Origin: Deltaproteobacteria bacterium
GTDB lineage: Bacteria; Desulfobacterota; DSM-4660; Desulfatiglandales; Desulfatiglandaceae
NCBI GenBank assembly: GCA_003646995.1
Contig: QMLZ01000157.1
Span: 1-6,797 of the forward strand
Length of the DNA: 6,797 nt
Reading direction: 5' to 3'
The stretch's first letter is position 1. Each line of letters starts with the position of its first letter. Both the position numbers and the translations under genes were made by a program. Positions 5,621-6,797 of the stretch are shown piece after piece. The notes under the pieces were generated by a model. It searched no databases and had not been told where the DNA came from. It saw only the letters and a list, made by a program, of their open reading frames with translations.

Positions 5621-6697
5621 CTAGACACGCTCCTTTATGCTCTTAAAGAAATCCCTTTCCCTACCCAGTAAATCAAATCTGATTCCAACATAGCCAATCT
5701 GGAATTCATCTCCAATAAGGGCTTTGATCTTTACCCAATCCTTTTCTGTCGTTATCAAATACTTCAGATTCTGCTTCTTGGCAATCTCTATCAACCTTTG
5801 TATATCTTCTTGGCGGTATATATGGTGGTCTGGGAATGAATAGAAGAACATGATCTTAGCCCCAAGTCTGGACAAGGTTTCCCTTAAGCCTTCGGGTTTC
5901 CCAATCCCGGCAAAGGCTGCCACCTCTTTCCCTCTAAGCCATTGTGGTTTTATACTGTCTTTCTCACCCGAAAAAACAACTTCTGTAGGCATATGCCTGC
6001 CTTGAAATATCTTTGAGTCATTAAACCTGGCCCTTACAGTTTTTGGCAGTGGATCCACTGTCATGGCTGAATCAAAGTTACTCAAAATGATTACATCAGC
6101 CCTGCAAATAGCACTTATAGGCTCTCTCAATTTTCCCCATGGAAGAAGGTGATCAGAACCAAAAGGATCCCTAGAATCAATCAGTAAAAGGTTAAAATCG
6201 CGTTTCAAAGCAAGATGCTGATATCCATCATCAAGGATAAAAAAGTTCGTTCCAAATCTTTCATGGGCATAATTTCCCCCAAGGTATCTTTTTCTGGCAA
6301 CCACCACAGGTATTCCATGCAGTTTTCTCGCCATTAGATAAGGTTCATCTCCACACTCGGCCCATGAGGCCTTGATCTTCTGTCCATCGCTTACCTCTAA
6401 AACATCCCCTTTATAGTTCCCACCATAACCCCGAGATAGGACACAGACCGAATGGCCTTGATCCCTGGCCCATTGGGCAATCATAATAACGGCGGGGGTT
6501 TTGCCAGTGCCCCCCGCCGTAATATTACCTACGCTCAACACAAACCCAGGAAGTTCCCACTGCCTAATTAGGCCACGGTCATAGGCAATTGACCTCATTC
6601 TCACCCCAAGGCCATAGGCAACCGAAAGCCCTGCTAAAAAAACAGAAAAAGGGAACCTGGAAAAATATCTCTGGGCCGCCATCCAGTTGATACTCAT
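5621..6697 (-). CDS. lpxK: Tetraacyldisaccharide 4'-kinase
   Basis: LpxK phosphorylates the 4' position of the lipid A disaccharide (giving lipid IVA) at the cytoplasmic face of the inner membrane. With ATG at 6697 the protein has 358 residues, normal for the family. An N-terminal amphipathic/hydrophobic segment (about 16-33) fits the membrane anchor. The Walker A loop is GNITAGGTGKTP (57-68), followed by LSRGYGG (87-93), the family block DDGYQH (156-161), LLPWGKLREP (184-193), FPDHH (288-292) and TTEKDWVK (316-323). The chosen ATG shares its A with the upstream stop (TGATG) and has AAGG 5 nt ahead. A TTG at 6727 would add 10 residues (MPGRQRGKVL), has no clear ribosome site and would overlap the upstream gene by 31 nt. 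It lies between waaA and waaF in the LPS operon, 8 nt before waaF. Confidence 0.93.
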   Translation of the reverse strand: MSINWMAAQRYFSRFPFSVFLAGLSVAYGLGVRMRSIAYDRGLIRQWELPGFVLSVGNITAGGTGKTPAVIMIAQWARDQGHSVCVLSRGYGGNYKGDVLEVSDGQKIKASWAECGDEPYLMARKLHGIPVVVARKRYLGGNYAHERFGTNFFILDDGYQHLALKRDFNLLLIDSRDPFGSDHLLPWGKLREPISAICRADVIILSNFDSAMTVDPLPKTVRARFNDSKIFQGRHMPTEVVFSGEKDSIKPQWLRGKEVAAFAGIGKPEGLRETLSRLGAKIMFFYSFPDHHIYRQEDIQRLIEIAKKQNLKYLITTEKDWVKIKALIGDEFQIGYVGIRFDLLGRERDFFKSIKERV

Positions 6698-6797
6698 CAG
6701 GACCTTGCCCCTCTGCCTCCCAGGCAAGCTGCAACATAATTCATTACCCTATCTACTGCTCCTTCGTTTTGTTTTACAAACGAATAGGCTGCGCTAC
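6697..6797 (-). CDS. waaA: C-terminal end of probable Kdo transferase (WaaA/KdtA), cut by window edge
   Basis: Only the last 32 codons are in view (6795-6700), then TGA at 6699-6697. They read SAAYSFVKQNEGAVDRVMN followed by YVAACLGGRGARS. The first part matches the typical end of Kdo transferases, where a helix of the type A-x-x-FV-x-x-N-x-GA-x-x-R closes the GT-B fold. WaaA joins Kdo to lipid IVA, the product of the LpxK step, and waaA-lpxK adjacency is common. The stop overlaps the lpxK ATG by one base, so the two are almost certainly cotranscribed and translationally coupled. The fragment is short, so the assignment rests on this motif and on context. Confidence 0.6.
   Translation of the reverse strand, partial: SAAYSFVKQNEGAVDRVMNYVAACLGGRGARS

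Noticed and set aside
1..6797. Search for a CRISPR array, tRNA or rRNA, insertion sequence ends or a defence cassette
   Set aside because: Reading by eye, I saw no regularly spaced repeats, cloverleaf-like genes, transposase motifs or toxin/nuclease domains. Apart from the gap at 1610-1962 the window is filled by ordinary envelope genes.

Overview
The window looks like a chromosomal outer-membrane (lipid A / LPS inner core) locus of a Gram-negative bacterium with moderate, slightly AT-rich base composition. The order waaA-lpxK-waaF-gmhB-waaC, the Trm112-like zinc-ribbon gene and the cysteine-bearing GT9 heptosyltransferases suggest a deltaproteobacterium in the wide sense (Desulfobacterota). 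That placement is inferred from gene content and protein style; no rRNA or other marker is present.

Right side (2921-6797, minus strand): five genes are packed head to tail and probably form one operon entering from beyond the right edge. They are the C-terminal end of a probable Kdo transferase (waaA), lpxK (lipid A 4'-kinase), waaF (heptosyltransferase II), gmhB (heptose bisphosphate phosphatase) and waaC (heptosyltransferase I). Spacings are -1, 8, -4 and 11 nt if lpxK starts at the ATG at 6697 and gmhB at the GTG at 4560. Together they finish lipid A phosphorylation, add Kdo, make the ADP-heptose precursor and attach the first two heptoses.

Middle (1963-2937, plus strand): a late acyltransferase of the LpxL/HtrB family points toward waaC. 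The two genes overlap tail to tail by 17 bp.

Left side (1-1609, minus strand): a 59-residue Trm112/YcaR-type zinc-ribbon protein is followed after 51 nt by a large multi-spanning GT-C glycosyltransferase. The latter is open through the left edge (459 codons visible, no stop). It is probably a PMT/ArnT-like enzyme that uses a polyprenyl-phosphate sugar.

The divergent gap 1610-1962 is not plain intergenic DNA. Its left part holds the Trm112 promoter/RBS region with an 8-bp-arm palindrome. Its right part (about 1713-1962, plus strand) holds the shattered remnant of a CapD/FlaA1/PseB-type nucleotide-sugar dehydratase/epimerase gene: ordered family motifs appear in alternating frames with stops and internal deletions. 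This decayed surface-sugar gene is the least expected item here. I found no CRISPR array, tRNA, rRNA, intact mobile element or obviously new multi-gene system.
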